In this document: one piece after another, positions 1 to 12,340 of the stretch
Numbering within the stretch: position 1 is the stretch's first letter
Layout of the letters: each line of letters opens with the position of its first letter
Notes under the pieces: model-generated
The model's input: the letters and a program-made list of their open reading frames with translations, nothing else
Told to the model about the DNA's origin: nothing
The model's database searches: none
Position numbers and translations under genes: made by a program
NCBI GenBank assembly: GCA_013399855.1
Contig: VXAY01002187.1
Span: 297,609 to 361,608 of the forward strand
Reading direction: 5' to 3'
DNA length: 64,000 nucleotides
Origin: Oxyruncus cristatus
Lineage: Eukaryota; Chordata; Aves; Passeriformes; Cotingidae

Positions 1-817
1 CTTGAGACTGTATGACTATTAGTGTTAAAACATTTCAGGGAAGTGTTAAATCTTTCTTGCAATAGAGTTTCAAACTGCTGAAATATGATCCGACAAGTCA
101 ATTCTGTATTTCAGAACATAATAATCAATTATAATGACTAATTAAGTAAGACAAATGGTCCCATCAACTTGGCATGGCTCTATCATAATACAACTCTCTA
201 AGCTGAAAAACTCCCTTGATTTATCCTTCCTGTTTTTTCTGCAGATAAATCTGAGATAAGCTTAATTTGCATTACCAGTGTAGTATTTTTGTTTACAAGT
301 AGTTACATTAATATGTCTCAAATCAATTAGACTGGATAATTTTTTTTTATTGTAGCCTTTTGTTGAAGTTCAATAATCAGAGATTTTCAGATTTTAGATT
401 AAAGTACAGGAGGAAAATAATTATGGTTATAAAGGGAGTAGAAGTTTGGCAATTCAGAGAGCTAAGGGATAAATGAGGCATTTTTCTTCCTTCTGTGGCC
501 TTTACATTAAAGTATGGATTTTTCTGTGTATTTTGAGAAAGGCACGACTGTTTTTAAGCTTTCTCTCTATATATGAAGAGTTAATAATCTTCTCAAGATC
601 TTTGCTAAATGAGGATTACAAGTCACAGATGTGATTTGGAACTGTTAATGAGTGTCTGTTTGAAGTAAAACAGATTAAGATGGTTTTTAAAGTAGATGTG
701 GAACTTATTTTTAGGTGGCTTACTGATGTGTTTTCCTAACACTGAATATTGAAGTGCACGTTTCTGATAATGTTTCTGCATTCTGAGTTTCCATGCTCTC
801 CCTTACTGTCCTTTTAG
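1..817 (+). other. GSTCD: GSTCD final intron, 3' part
   Basis: This AT-rich non-coding stretch ends in a pyrimidine tract and the acceptor cttttag at 811-817, directly before the recognisable terminal GSTCD exon. The 5' end of the intron lies left of the window. I see no exon, RNA gene or clear repeat in it. The assignment as intron rests entirely on the downstream exon, which opens in mid-codon (phase 1). Confidence 0.8.
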
Positions 818-954
818 GAAAACAGTGTATGGGGCTCGTGGATCTGGATCGGGCGTGGGCTGCAGAAGAACAGAACTACTCTGTCCAAGTTATATCTATG
901 GAGCCAGAGAGTTGTTCTCCAAAGAACAATATGTTTGTGGGCACCCCTACTTAG
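818..954 (+). CDS. GSTCD: GSTCD terminal coding exon (C-terminus)
   Basis: After the acceptor at 811-817 the frame opens with the last two bases of a split Gly codon, then K-Q-C-M and a V-D-L-D-R-A run, and ends at TAG 952-954. The stretch YSVQVISMEPESCSPKNNM matches the extreme C-terminus of vertebrate GSTCD as I know it. The last residues differ from the human protein: FVGTPT here against IVGVPI. GSTCD carries a GST C-terminal-like region followed by a methyltransferase-like region, and its biochemical role is not settled. Only the last 45 codons are in the window. The exon reads toward NPNT on the same strand, as in mammals. ATG-initiated frames called in other phases across this segment are shadows. 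Confidence 0.93.
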
Positions 955-1500
955 AGTGTGAAACTTGCATTCGATTTGAAATCGAACATAAATCTTCAGT
1001 GCATAATGACATCCAGCAGATGGAAGCAGAGCTGGGAACCAGACATCACGCATCTTGAACGCATCGCGCTCTGAGAAGGAAGCGGCCCAAAAAGTCTTAA
1101 AAAGCAAACTGCATGCAGAGCATCACAAATCAACTTGCGATGTGTCATTAAGCAACTTTTGGTTCTCTTCTGAGAATTTTCTGGATCTAATGACAGTGCA
1201 TGGAATTATATCCGTCTGTAAAGGTTTAGAAAAAAGTTGGTCTCATCGAAGGGAAGGTGGTTTCCTTTTCAGTAAAGCTGTTTCTTGGCTGCTTGAAAAT
1301 TGCGTTCGTGGTGAAAACTGCGTTTGGGTTTATAAGCAGAGCAGTTATCAGCCAGCAGTGCTGATCACTAGAGGAACAGAGGAAATCAGATTTATGGTGT
1401 TAGTGAAGAAGGATGTGGAACAGGTGGTGGCTTGACTTTGCTAAAGAATTCCATACTGCTGTAGGAAGATTATTTTTAATAAAAGTTCATCAGATTACTT
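955..1500 (+). other. GSTCD: GSTCD 3' untranslated region
   Basis: This sequence follows the GSTCD stop codon and runs to a canonical AATAAA, with cleavage expected roughly 10-30 bases after it, so the right edge is approximate. It contains a non-ATG-initiated open stretch (1010-1435) in a different frame from GSTCD, which I do not call as a gene. Later AATAAA-like sites near 2644 and 2793 could serve longer 3' UTR forms, but nothing in the sequence decides this. Confidence 0.7.
1478..1483 (+). terminator. GSTCD: Polyadenylation signal AATAAA of GSTCD
   Basis: This is a perfect AATAAA hexamer about 525 bases after the GSTCD stop, followed within 25-45 bases by a T/G-containing stretch of the kind found downstream of cleavage sites. 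It is the first canonical hexamer after the stop codon. Use in vivo is inferred. Confidence 0.65.
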
Positions 1501-4500
1501 TGGGCCTCATTCTGTTTATTAAAAATGTATTCAAACTTGCCAATACTTTTTTAACAAGATTTAAGTATTAAGTATTACACAAGGATTCTGTTAGCAGGTA
1601 TTTGAAATTGTGTTTAAAGAAATCAAGCCCCTAGTTATCCATTGATAGTGGGATATCCAGATAGTGGGACCCCCATAGAATGTCAGCAAATGCATACTTC
1701 ATTGTCACCTTTGCTAATTGAAGTGTATTGCTTCCTATTTGTAAAACTCTTCTGTCAGAGGAAATTTTTAAGAAAAGTCCATGTGTCTATATACTCCGTC
1801 TTCATTGATTTTATATTCAGTTTAAAGTTTGGTCAAAGTTGCGATTGTGGAACCATTTGAAAAGATCAGTCACAGTCATGTTACTCTAAAATGAAAACAA
1901 ACCTTCTGTGTTCAGTTTTCTATCCTAATTTAAAATCATCTGTTGACACTAACACAATGGCAAATAGCTCCTAACGAAATTTTTCCTGCATGTTTAAGGG
2001 TTTTACACATTTATGAGTTCTGCCATGTTTTAATTCAAATAATTGTAAGTTTGAAAACTGTGAACATAGCTTCAGTGCATGTGGCAAGCTGAATTACAAA
2101 CCATAGGTATTAGAGGGAAAAAAGGTTCCTGAAATATTTTATTCCTCGTAGATACTTGGATATCTAAAAGATCTAAATGCTTGGGGTTTTTTTCATGAGA
2201 AAAACTGAAGGATGCTGCCAACTTATTTAAAAGCACAGAAGTGAGCAAGAGTGAATTACTACCTTTAGCCTGAGTTCTTCAGTAGTTAATGACAGAATAC
2301 TTCTGCAATTTTTTATAGTTGTAGGAGTAACTGGAGCTTGGTATGGCAATGGTATAAATGGCAGGTATAAAATACATACCAATTGTCTCCAAGGTTTTCT
2401 CTGATACTTGCCCAAAGACAATTCAGTTTCTAAGATAGTGGTGTGTCAATCTGAACATGTTAAATTACTTTTCTGGAGTGTCTCTTCATGACCTTTTTGT
2501 GCTGAAGGAAGAACTCATCAAGGTGAGATACCTGTTGGAAACTTTGATGCTGTTTACAGTAAGGATTTTCATACTGCTCTGCTCCAGGCAGTGGGTAGCA
2601 ATATGAAGGTTTTAATTATGGTGATGTTGAATATTTTACTCAATAATAAATGGCTTTTAGTAGAGCAAAAATCTGTGCTGTTACATGCTTCACAGTTTCT
2701 ACAACACCTGTATCAATAGTCTATAATAGTTTTTGGATCTCCCTGAAAAGAAGGAATGTGGGATGTGCCACAGGGAGCATGTGTGCTACTGAATAAAGGA
2801 TAAAAATTTCAGTATTTCTTAGAAACAGAGTTGGAAAAGGAGCCTTATTTGAACAAATAGTCTAAGAGGTTATTATGGGCTTTGGATGGTCAAGAAAAAT
2901 AATTAGTCACACAAGAATCCGAATACCAATCTCTGTTTCATATGGTGGATTTTTTTTCCCTTAATTTTTAAAGTACCTTTTTTCATGTTAATAACAGTTT
3001 CCCACAGGTGTTTCTTATTTGTGATGTAAGTAAATTATTTTATATCTGCTGCCTCACATAGAAATAGGCTTCACGGGAGGAAAAGGCTTATAGAAGTAAG
3101 GGAGAAAAAGTAGAGCTGTGTTTGTATGCGTCATGACATCTCATTTTTCTTGGATGAGCCAAACTATAGAAAGTGAGTTTGTGACTTTTTTTTTTTTTCC
3201 CCCATAGAGACTGGGAATATTTTGATGGCATCTCGTATTATCTGTCATCTTGATGGCTTACAGGATTAGTGAGACTGCATTCCATTTGTAACACTGCTTT
3301 GTGACCTTGTTGCTATTGTCATCAATGGGCTCTGGTTTCTTTTCTTCTCAGAAGAGAATCTTCCTCAGGTCTAAGGATGGAGCTATATTATTATGAATAG
3401 TAAAGAATGATACTTGGGATGAAATTATGTTTATTGAAAACTGAAGAAGAGCAGATGAAAAAAAGCATAAAAAGAAGAAGATAATTGCAACAACTGATAG
3501 TACCTAATTTACCACAGATTCAATTGCTGCTCTGTGCCATGTACTTTTCTCTAGAAATGTGAATGCAATTCTGTTAATTTTTAGGTATGTTACTTTGCTC
3601 TACGTTTCTGTATACATAAATGGTATGGGAATAATAGAGCCTAGAATTCCCCAAACAATGTGACTAGACAGTGTGGTCCTGGTGAGTGAACAGCTATTTT
3701 TCTTCTAGCAGCTGGTTATGCAAGGAGCTCGTTTGATGTCCAAGGTGCATCCCTAAATATTATTTGTGCTTCTTTTGTGTCTGGCCCCACTGGGACCAGC
3801 TATAGGATGAACAAAATATTGTCCTCGCACAATCATAATTTTCAATCATTTTGACAGTCTTTTTCTTCTATGTTACCCTTGTAGCCTGTAAAGCTGGAAA
3901 AAGTAAGCTTATAACAGGAAACAGACGACCAAACTGAGCTGAGCTCCTCTGTCTGTTAAAGTGAGTCGTCTGTGTGTACATGTATCTTCAGTTTTGGTTT
4001 TTCATTTTTGTCTTTAGTGTGTTAATAATCTGCTTCCTTAGTCCTGTTGCCATATTTAGGCAGGGGTAGTAATAAAGTAGTAATAAACAAGGGACATTCC
4101 TAGTAGATAAATTACAAGTTGTCAAAATTACTCAGTGATCATTCTTAAAAAGACACATACAAAATGATTTATTCATAGGATGGCCGTAAATTTTAGACAG
4201 ATGTTTTCCGTTCCTCATTATTGCTTGACTTTTACCTACCTTCTGGATGCAATGACAATAAGCAGAAATGTTGTTTTAAATAGCTGTATTCCTAGGTGAT
4301 ATGATGTGCCAGGTGTTCTCATTGAAAAGAGATTAAAATTAAAAAACCCTTTATGGTCGAGTAAATTTGAGCTTTAAGTAACCTGCAATGAAATGGCATA
4401 CAGCTGATTTTATAATGGGTTTAAATAGATGGTAGTTTGGCTAGACACTGGCTGCGGCTATTTGCTTTAAGATTTTGATTTAGTGTTAGTAGTTTACCCT

Positions 4501-7500
4501 TTAAATGAATATATATATAATTTGAAAGAAGTATTGAGCTAGAAAAGCATCGATTAGCAAAAAGTAACTGAACAGTTGACACTGGATTCAGTCTTAGTGC
4601 TTAGTTGTCAGCACAAAGAAAGACACATTTTCCTTTAAGGTAGGTACTACTTCCAGTGTTTTTGCCTGAGAGCATTTTCCTGTCACAACAAATTCCTGAT
4701 GTACAATCTCAATCTAAGTTCCCGTGATTTTATTACCGTTCTTTTCTAACAAAAGGAAAACCTAGGTATCATACATTTACCTCTCTGTACGTCTAGTGTT
4801 ACTTACATGCCTCTAATAAAATAAAGACAACCTCTGAACTTTCCATGCTCAGACTTGCACTTAAACTACCTGGCTGTCATGGTTTCAGTTCAGTAGCCTG
4901 TGCTTAGCAAGTTTCAGCTTATTACAATTATCATTAAAAGAAATTAAATTTTCTACATTAATATATTAAGATTCTGTACAAACAGTAAAACTGAAAACAA
5001 AATAATTTTCTCTTTGCTTATAGCTTTTATTTAATGAAAAATTGAATGAAATACTCTGCAGTCGTCTTCTCAAAGTGAATTTAAGAAAATACCTGTATAG
5101 GTAGGAGTGTTGAGGATAGTTTTATAATAAAACACTTAGGTCAATTAAAAAAATAAAAACATTATCCCAATATTGCCTCTAAAAAGCTGATCAGAAGTTG
5201 CAACTTCCCTTGGTTTCTGTTTCAATTTCAGTATTTCGGGTCTGAAATGCGTTTTCCTGGACATGAAACCTGCAGAGCAGAACAGGAGTGACCCTGAGTG
5301 AGCCTTGGTGAGCTGCTGTCCCTGTCCCCACCACAGGCACAGGCCATGCCTTGGGAACGTGATGCACTCTCACTTTCATTTTTTCCCCTTGGTAATGTGG
5401 GAATAATGTTACTCATTTTCACTTAGAAATCACAGACTCTAAGTATTAAGACTGCCTGAGGGAGCAGCTGGAAGCAGCGCCTCTCAAAAGCGAAGGAACA
5501 CGGCTACAGAACAATAACAATTTTTCCCCTGACAGGCCGTAGTTACTCAGTGAGACCCATCATCATCATCCTGTGCCAAGGACCAGGCACTGAGATGTAC
5601 TGAAATACCACCCAGAACCCCAGCAAACCCCTCCTTCCAGTGCTAAGCCTTCCTACTGCTCAGCTGGCAGCCAAGCCTGGGCAACTGGAGGAGGCCCAAG
5701 CATATCCAGTTTTTTGGAGGATGGAAGATGCTGCAAAGCCTCCATCCTTTGCCAAGAGAAGCACTCAGTGCCATTAAGGAAGATGCAAAGCAGCCCCAGC
5801 AAAAAGAAACCTACCTGGGTTTTAGTTCTGCAGAACAAGCCACCAACTACTGCCTACCATCAGGGGAGGTCAGAAATGTTTTTACTTACTCTGAACTGTC
5901 TTTCTCAGTTTTTAGCATTTTTTTTTTTCTTTTCAGTGAATTTCTGTAATTTTGTTCACTTGCAAACAGTAGCATCTCAAAGGCCTTGGCATGACTCCAG
6001 TTAGAAATGTAACATTTTGGAATTATTAGGGGTGGATAGGCCAAACGCTTTCAAAATGGTGTTGCAGGTAAGAAGAAGGATAGAGAAGTTTTGTAGTTTT
6101 AGGAGCTTGTGTGGGGAGGTGATACCCATTTCTTAAGGAGGCTGCAGAGATAGATGGAAATCATGGATATATTGGGTTAGAGGGTTTCCAAGAGACCTAG
6201 GAAGAGTGACCTCCATGTAGTTCCCTATGTTGTCCTTCTTGCTGAAATGACTGGGGAACCTCTCCAGGCTTCACAACCTTTCAAAGGCAGTGAACAGCAG
6301 CCTCGTGATGATGCCAGCCAGCTCTCCCAGCACTCTCAGATGGGTCCTATCTATTCCTGTGGATTTGTATGAGTTTGAGAGCTGCATCCAAGTGGGGGAA
6401 ACAGATTGTGGCTGTGGTAAGATGGGAAACCTTAAACATGGAGGAAGCAGGTAAGTTTTCTGACCTCTGAAATAAACATGAACAATTCTAAAATGTAACT
6501 ATTAACTTACTTGGGTAAAAAAAAAAAAAAGGAGGAAAACCCCATGCAGTAGCTATTCCACTGATCAGATGTTTTAACCTGATATTTTATTTAAGAGAGC
6601 TGGGGTACTTCTGGTGCAGGCATATGGAGAGGAGCAGTGGGGTATAAATGTGGAGAGGGAAGTGTGAGTTGAATGGAGGATGGGTGTTTGATATACCCTA
6701 GCTGTGGAACTCTCCCTCTAGCAATTTTGTTTCCCTACCTTGCCATATGTCTGTAGGAAGGTTTTCGATCTGATATTTCCTGGACTGTGGACCATTTCTG
6801 GGTTATTTGTGGCTGTTTGAATTGATAGAGGTAAGAGTTGCTTATGGGGGTTTTTGGTGTGGTGTGTTTTTTTTGTGTTTTTTTTTTTTTTTTGACAAAC
6901 TGATTTCCAATTTGGTTACATTCGGTCTATATAAAAATACATACTAAAACACAAGCATCAGCTGAAGAAAATCATGTAGGTGATTTTTTTTTTTTACAAA
7001 GAATCCTACTATTTTGCAAAGGAAATACAAAAATGGTGGTCTGGGATAACATAACCATCTTTGTGTAGCACTCTAGGGGTGCCAATAAGTTTGCAAATTC
7101 AAAACCAAGTGCTTGTATTTATAACATGCATGTTTCTTTGTGGCATCTGTGTTTAGCCAGTGGAATTTCCTATGACAAACTAGCACTGAGCCAGTTTTTA
7201 AACCAGGATTTTAAATAGGGGGGGGTTTAAATAAGGATAATGAAGTTATGCATAGTTAAAATGGATGATAGGGAAGGATCATGAGGGCTATAAGCCTCAT
7301 GGTTTAGAACTTAGGCCAAGAATTTTCAGCCAACTGCTATTCATTAAAAACTTTGTTGCTCCTTTCTCAGAGGCCTTCAGTTCGGCCCACTGTTGGCAAC
7401 CAGAAGAATCAAAGTTCTGATTCACTACTGCAAATCCCAGGCAGTCCTTTGACTGAGGTCTGCAGTGGCTGACTTCCTAAAATTAACTTTTATTCAATTT

Positions 7501-9404
7501 TATTCTGCAACTACAAAAAGGCTGTTGAATTGCACAGCTTCTGGTTATTATGGGTTTTGTCCAGCTAACATTACTTTTCAGCATAAAGTGTAGATTTCTT
7601 TCATAAATAGATATCCATTTTTAGACTCCTGCTGTGCTACAGTTCCTGAGCTATAATGCATATATATTTCTGTGGTTCAACATAAGCTCTGATGATGACA
7701 TAATGGGCTGGTAATAACTCCTGATATATTTTACTGGCATTGCTTTCTTAAAATCGCATCAGCAATATACTTCTGAGTTGCCTAAGAGGCCAGCACTTAT
7801 AATAGGTGTGTGTAATTTTGCAAACCTTTAGCTAATTTTGTAGAAATAGCTAATGTTTGGCACCCATGAAGGTTGTTTCTATTCATCTGGCATGTTTCCA
7901 TTCAAATACCCATTTAATGTGGTCACCAACATAGAAATAGTTAAACAATACTGTAAATGGACATGTTTTCTTTGTTGGAATGATCACTGACACACTGAAT
8001 TCTTTTCATTAAGTAATTCGACCACAGGCATCTCTTTACTTTGGAAAAAGGGAGGAAAAAAGCTGTAGCAAATAGTCTCTCAGTTTTCATATTTGCAGTG
8101 TTTATATAGGGGGATATAATTAGAATTTCAGGACAAATTACACAAGGTATTGGAATAAAATCAAGACTAAAATAAACATTCAATTCCTCTTTTTTTGCAT
8201 TTGACCACTACACACAAACATTTGGTTATAAATAGATACCACATCTCTGTTGGAATAACATTTCATGTTCAAAGTAGGATTCTGGAAAATAAAATCCTTT
8301 TTAAAGGGATTTTCAGCAATTATGCAATTTGAAACCTTTGGTTGGTTTATGAATCTTTACTACAATTGGATCACTTTTATGTGCTCTGTAGTAAATACCA
8401 AATAGCCCTCTGAAGTGGAACATGTTCCAGCTGAATAATCCTTACTGAGAGAATTTGTAACTGCAGTTGTTTTTAGTTCTTGGTAAGTTTGCATTTGCGA
8501 GGTATCTGTGCACTATTGGTATACACAAAAGCTACTGTTACAAGAATAAATGCCATTGGCATGTACACTGCCTACCCCACAGACATAAATAATCTAATTA
8601 ATTTGATGTTAGCACATACCTTGCTTAAAAGAAGTGGGAGCATTCAAATTCTGAGGCTAACGCAGCACCATTTTTACCAACCTTCTGTTTTGAGATGCAG
8701 GAGGAATCTGTAAAAATTTCTATGACCTGTCTGCTTAGTGAAAGATGTCCCTAGTGCACACTGACACAGTGTTCCTTGGGGCTGCATACAATGCAGTTGC
8801 CCTAAAAGTGAGCATGTCTAACCTTTTATTCATTTCAGTAATGCTATTGATGTTGGAGAAATTATTCATAAACTAAATGAACTAAAAGTTTAGGACAACT
8901 AGGTTTGGATTCAAATGTTGCTTGTTTTAAATCCCAAAATAGTAATCTGGAAGGCAAGAGCCAGAGATTAGCATCTTCAGTGTCATTTACAGTACAAACA
9001 AACCTGACCCTTTAAGTGGACTTCTTTTGATTGCTTCCTCATTTAACATGCTTAAAATATATTCCTTTTTTCTTAGGTGATCATTGCCTTTCATTTCAGC
9101 GTAAGTAGAAACTGTGTACTGTTGCAAGCTTGACAGTCTAATTTTCTGATGGGCAGCTGCCATTCTTCAACTGTACTTCAGGGTAAAATTATACCTCATT
9201 TATCTGGATAGTTTCCCTCTGCCTTTGAGAGCTGACAGTTTTTCAGTTTAAACTCGCAGCTTTTATGCTATTCCGATTATTGCAAAATATTGTAGAGTAG
9301 TTCAGGCTATAGTTCTTGGAAGAAGGTAGGTCTTTTTATAGACACTTTCCTGTGTACCTTTTCAACTCTAATAGTTCTCCTAGTGACCAAGCATAGTTCT
9401 CAGT
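1501..9404. other. Intergenic spacer GSTCD-NPNT, left part
   Basis: This is AT-rich unique sequence with scattered short homopolymers, for example T-rich runs near 6868-6895 and 6986-6997 and a G8 run near 7218. Open frames are all below about 100 codons, lie on both strands without splice support, and resemble nothing I recognise. The 5250-6000 part is somewhat more GC-rich, but I can support no gene there. Any long non-coding RNA or enhancer would be invisible by eye. Confidence 0.6.
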
Positions 9405-10472
9405 CATGATTGGTTGCTAAGGGAAGAGCAACTGACATCAGCTACTTAGACTTGTGCAAAGCGTTTGACACTCTCCCACATGACATCCTTGTCTCTAAAC
9501 TGGATAGACACGGATTAGATGGATGGGCCACTTGGTGGAAAAGGAATTGGCGGCATGGTTGCACTCCAAGGGTTGTGGTCAACAGCTCGATGTCCAAGTG
9601 GAGAGGAGTGATGAGTGGTGTCCCTCGGGGGTCAGTGCTGGGACCAGCACTGTTTAACAACTTTGTTGGTGACAGAGAAAGTGGGATTTTAGTGCATCCT
9701 CAGACAATTTGCCAACTACAACAAGCTGTGCGGTGCAGTTGACACACTGGAGGGAAGGAATGACATCCAGAGGGAGCTTGACAGGCTTGAGAGGTTGCTT
9801 GTGCAAACCTCCTGAAGTTTAACATGGCCAAGTGCAAGGTCCTGCAACTAGGTCAGAGCGATCCTGAACACACATACTCGCTAGGATAAGAGTGGACTGA
9901 GAGCAGCCCTGANTTGGTGTATGAAAGGCTCCACATCTCATCACAGTGCACTTGCAGCCCAGAGAGCCAACTATATCAAAAGCAGAGTGGCCAGCAGGGT
10001 GAGGGAGAGGATTCTGCCCCTGTGCTTGGCTCTTGTGAGCCACAAAGATGATCAGAGGGCTGGAGCACCTCTTCTATGAGGACAGGCTGAGAGAGTTGGG
10101 GCTCTTCAGCCTGGAGAAGAGTAGGCTCCAGGGAGATCTTACAGCAGCCTTCCAGTGCCTGAAGTGGGCCTAGAAGAAAGCTGGAGAGGGACTTTTCACA
10201 AGGGCATGTAGGGACAGGACAAGGGGGAATGGTTTCAAACTGAAAGTTTAGATTATATATTAGGAAGAAATTCTTTACTGTGGGTGTGGTGAGGCACCAG
10301 TACAACTTGCCCAGAGAAGTTGTGGATGCCCCATCCCTGGAAGTGTTCAAGATCAGGTTGGACAGGGCTCTGAGCAACTTGCTCTAGAGGAAGGTATTCC
10401 TGCTTATGGTCAGAGAGGGTTGAAACTAGATGATTTTTAAGGTCCCTTCCAACCCAAGCCATTCTATGATCT
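9405..10472 (+). mobile_element. CR1 LINE fragment, 5'-truncated, with 3' tail
   Basis: The translation from about 9425 to 9690 shows CR1 reverse transcriptase landmarks: YLDLCKAFDTLPHDIL (motif A region) and SGVPRGSVLGPALFN (motif B region). A frameshift near 9700 follows. In the shifted frame the place of the catalytic F-A-D-D box reads F-A-N-Y, so the enzyme is dead. The rest matches the typical CR1 3' part, including a [25 protein letters not shown] segment broken by stops. It ends with the CR1 3' terminus: gatgatttttaaggtccctt, then an ATTCTATGAT tail near 10461-10470. The 5' edge is approximate because CR1 copies are usually 5'-truncated. A single ambiguous base lies at 9913. Confidence 0.9.
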
Positions 10473-11464
10473 TATGGTTGTTAATGTATTAAAACTAAAA
10501 AGACAGGAATAAAATGTGCTTTCTGAAATGTGGCATGAACCAACTTTTATTGCTTTGCCCTAGTTCCATCTTCTGTCTGTCCATAGAACTGTTCATTAAT
10601 TCTTTCATTAAGTCTGTTACCTGTGGATTCTGTGGAGCTTTACAGGACTGGTTTTAATTTGTCTTAAAATATTTTGGCATCATCTGAAAACCAGTTTTTA
10701 AAATTGTCAATAGATTTGCTGCAGTCTCTTCCTTAGGTTTCCCCTCTCCTTTCATGCTAGTCATTACCACTTTTTTTTCTATTTTTGAAATTTTCTCACT
10801 TTACCTCCATAATACTTATGGAGAAAGCTTCTAGTCTGGTGCTCCCAATCCAGAACTGTTTTATTTCTCCACCTTATGAAAATCACAGTTCAGGAGAATT
10901 GTGGTTTATTCCAACATTTCAGGAATGTGTTGAATTACATTTTAAAAACAAGCACAATAGTTATTGTCTCGTCTCAAAAGATATCCATAAAACACATAAA
11001 AGTCTTCAAAAGCGTTAGTTGTACTTATTGGTTTTGAATATATAACTTCAAAGAGAACATAACACAAAGTAAAATTGAATGCTCCTGCTCTATTTTAGCA
11101 GACTATAGAAGAATCTGTTACTGTCTACCAAAACCTGTAGATAACCCCGGAACTGCTTAATTTCCTTTCATATTGAGCACTTAAATCCATCTTAAATCTT
11201 TTGTATCCTCATGTCTCTCACAGTGTATTCTGAAGACGTGAAGTTCATGCACAACTTTGTCTCTCAAATCCTACCTAATGAAAACCACAAACAAAATGTG
11301 TAGTGCTGAAAGGCATTAAAAGACTCCCAAGCAGCTGTCTATGTACTTATCATCATACCAGTCACATGCTTTATGTGACTATTATGACACTATATTTCTA
11401 TGAGAGATTTATTGTTTGTTTGTTTGTTTTGACTTAAAACATAGGAAAACTTTATTGGTATAAA
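10473..11464. other. Intergenic spacer between the two CR1 copies
   Basis: This is AT-rich unique sequence. A short TTTG microsatellite lies at about 11412-11430, just before the second CR1 fragment. No supported gene is present. Confidence 0.55.
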
Positions 11465-11467
11465 TTG

Positions 11468-12340
11468 CGAGTTTCACAGAGGTCAGTACTGGGTCGTGGT
11501 CTGTTTAAGTGCTTCATTCATGAACTGGATAATGGGGCACAGTGTGCCCTCATCAGGTTTGCTGATGAGAACAAACTGGGAGAGTGGCTGATAAGCCAGA
11601 GGGTCGTGCTGCCATCCAAAGGGACCTTGACAGGCTGGAGCAATGGGCGGACAAGGACCACACAAGGTTTAATAAAGGAAAGTGCAGAGTTCTGCACCTG
11701 CAGAGGAACAAGCCCATGCACTGAATGTTGATGGCTGCCTCTCTGGAAAGCAGCTTTGCAGAAAAGAGCCTGGGGGTCCTGGTTGATGCTAAGTTGAACA
11801 TGAGCCAGCAGTGTGCCCTCCCTGTAAAGGCAGATAACAGTATCCCGGGCTGCGTTAGGGGGATTGTTGCCAATGGGTCTGGGAGGTGATCCTTCCCCTT
11901 TACTAAACTCTTCTAAGGCCATACCTGGAGTGCTGGGTCCAGCTCTGGGCTCCCACGTACAAGAGAGATACAAAGTTACTGGGGAGGAGTCTAGCAAAGG
12001 GCCACTAAGGTGCCTAAAGGACAAGAGCATCTCTCCTAGGAGGAAAGGCTGAGAGAACTGGGACCACTTAGCCTGGAGAAGAGAAGGATTTGGGGAATTT
12101 CAGCAATGAGGACAAATACCAGAAAGGAAGTTTAAAAGCAGATGGAGCCAGGCATTTGTCAGTGGTGTCCGACAAGAGGAAATGGACACAAACAGGAGAT
12201 TCCACCTGAACATGAAGAAACGCTTTTTCACTGTGAGGCTGACTGAGTACTGGCATGGGTTGCCCAGAGAGGTTGAGGAGTTTCTATCACTGGAGCTATT
12301 CAAGAGCTACCTGGACACGGTCCTGGTGTATTATTGGAAC
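11468..12340 (+). mobile_element. CR1 LINE fragment, both ends truncated
   Basis: The fragment begins inside the reverse transcriptase just before motif B (QRSVLGRGLFKCFIHELDNG). It continues through the catalytic-box region, which reads R-F-A-D-E in place of F-A-D-D. It then follows the usual CR1 order: an LEQWADK-like stretch, the 'aacatgagccagcagtgtgc' sequence near 11800, the leucine-rich LSLEKR-like segment near 12070, and the NMKKRFFT segment near 12210. Several frame breaks show it is inactive. The alignment I can follow stops near 12340, before the usual ATTCTATG tail, so the 3' end is missing or too diverged. It has the same orientation as the copy 1 kb upstream, but the sequence differs, so it is probably a separate insertion. 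Confidence 0.85.
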
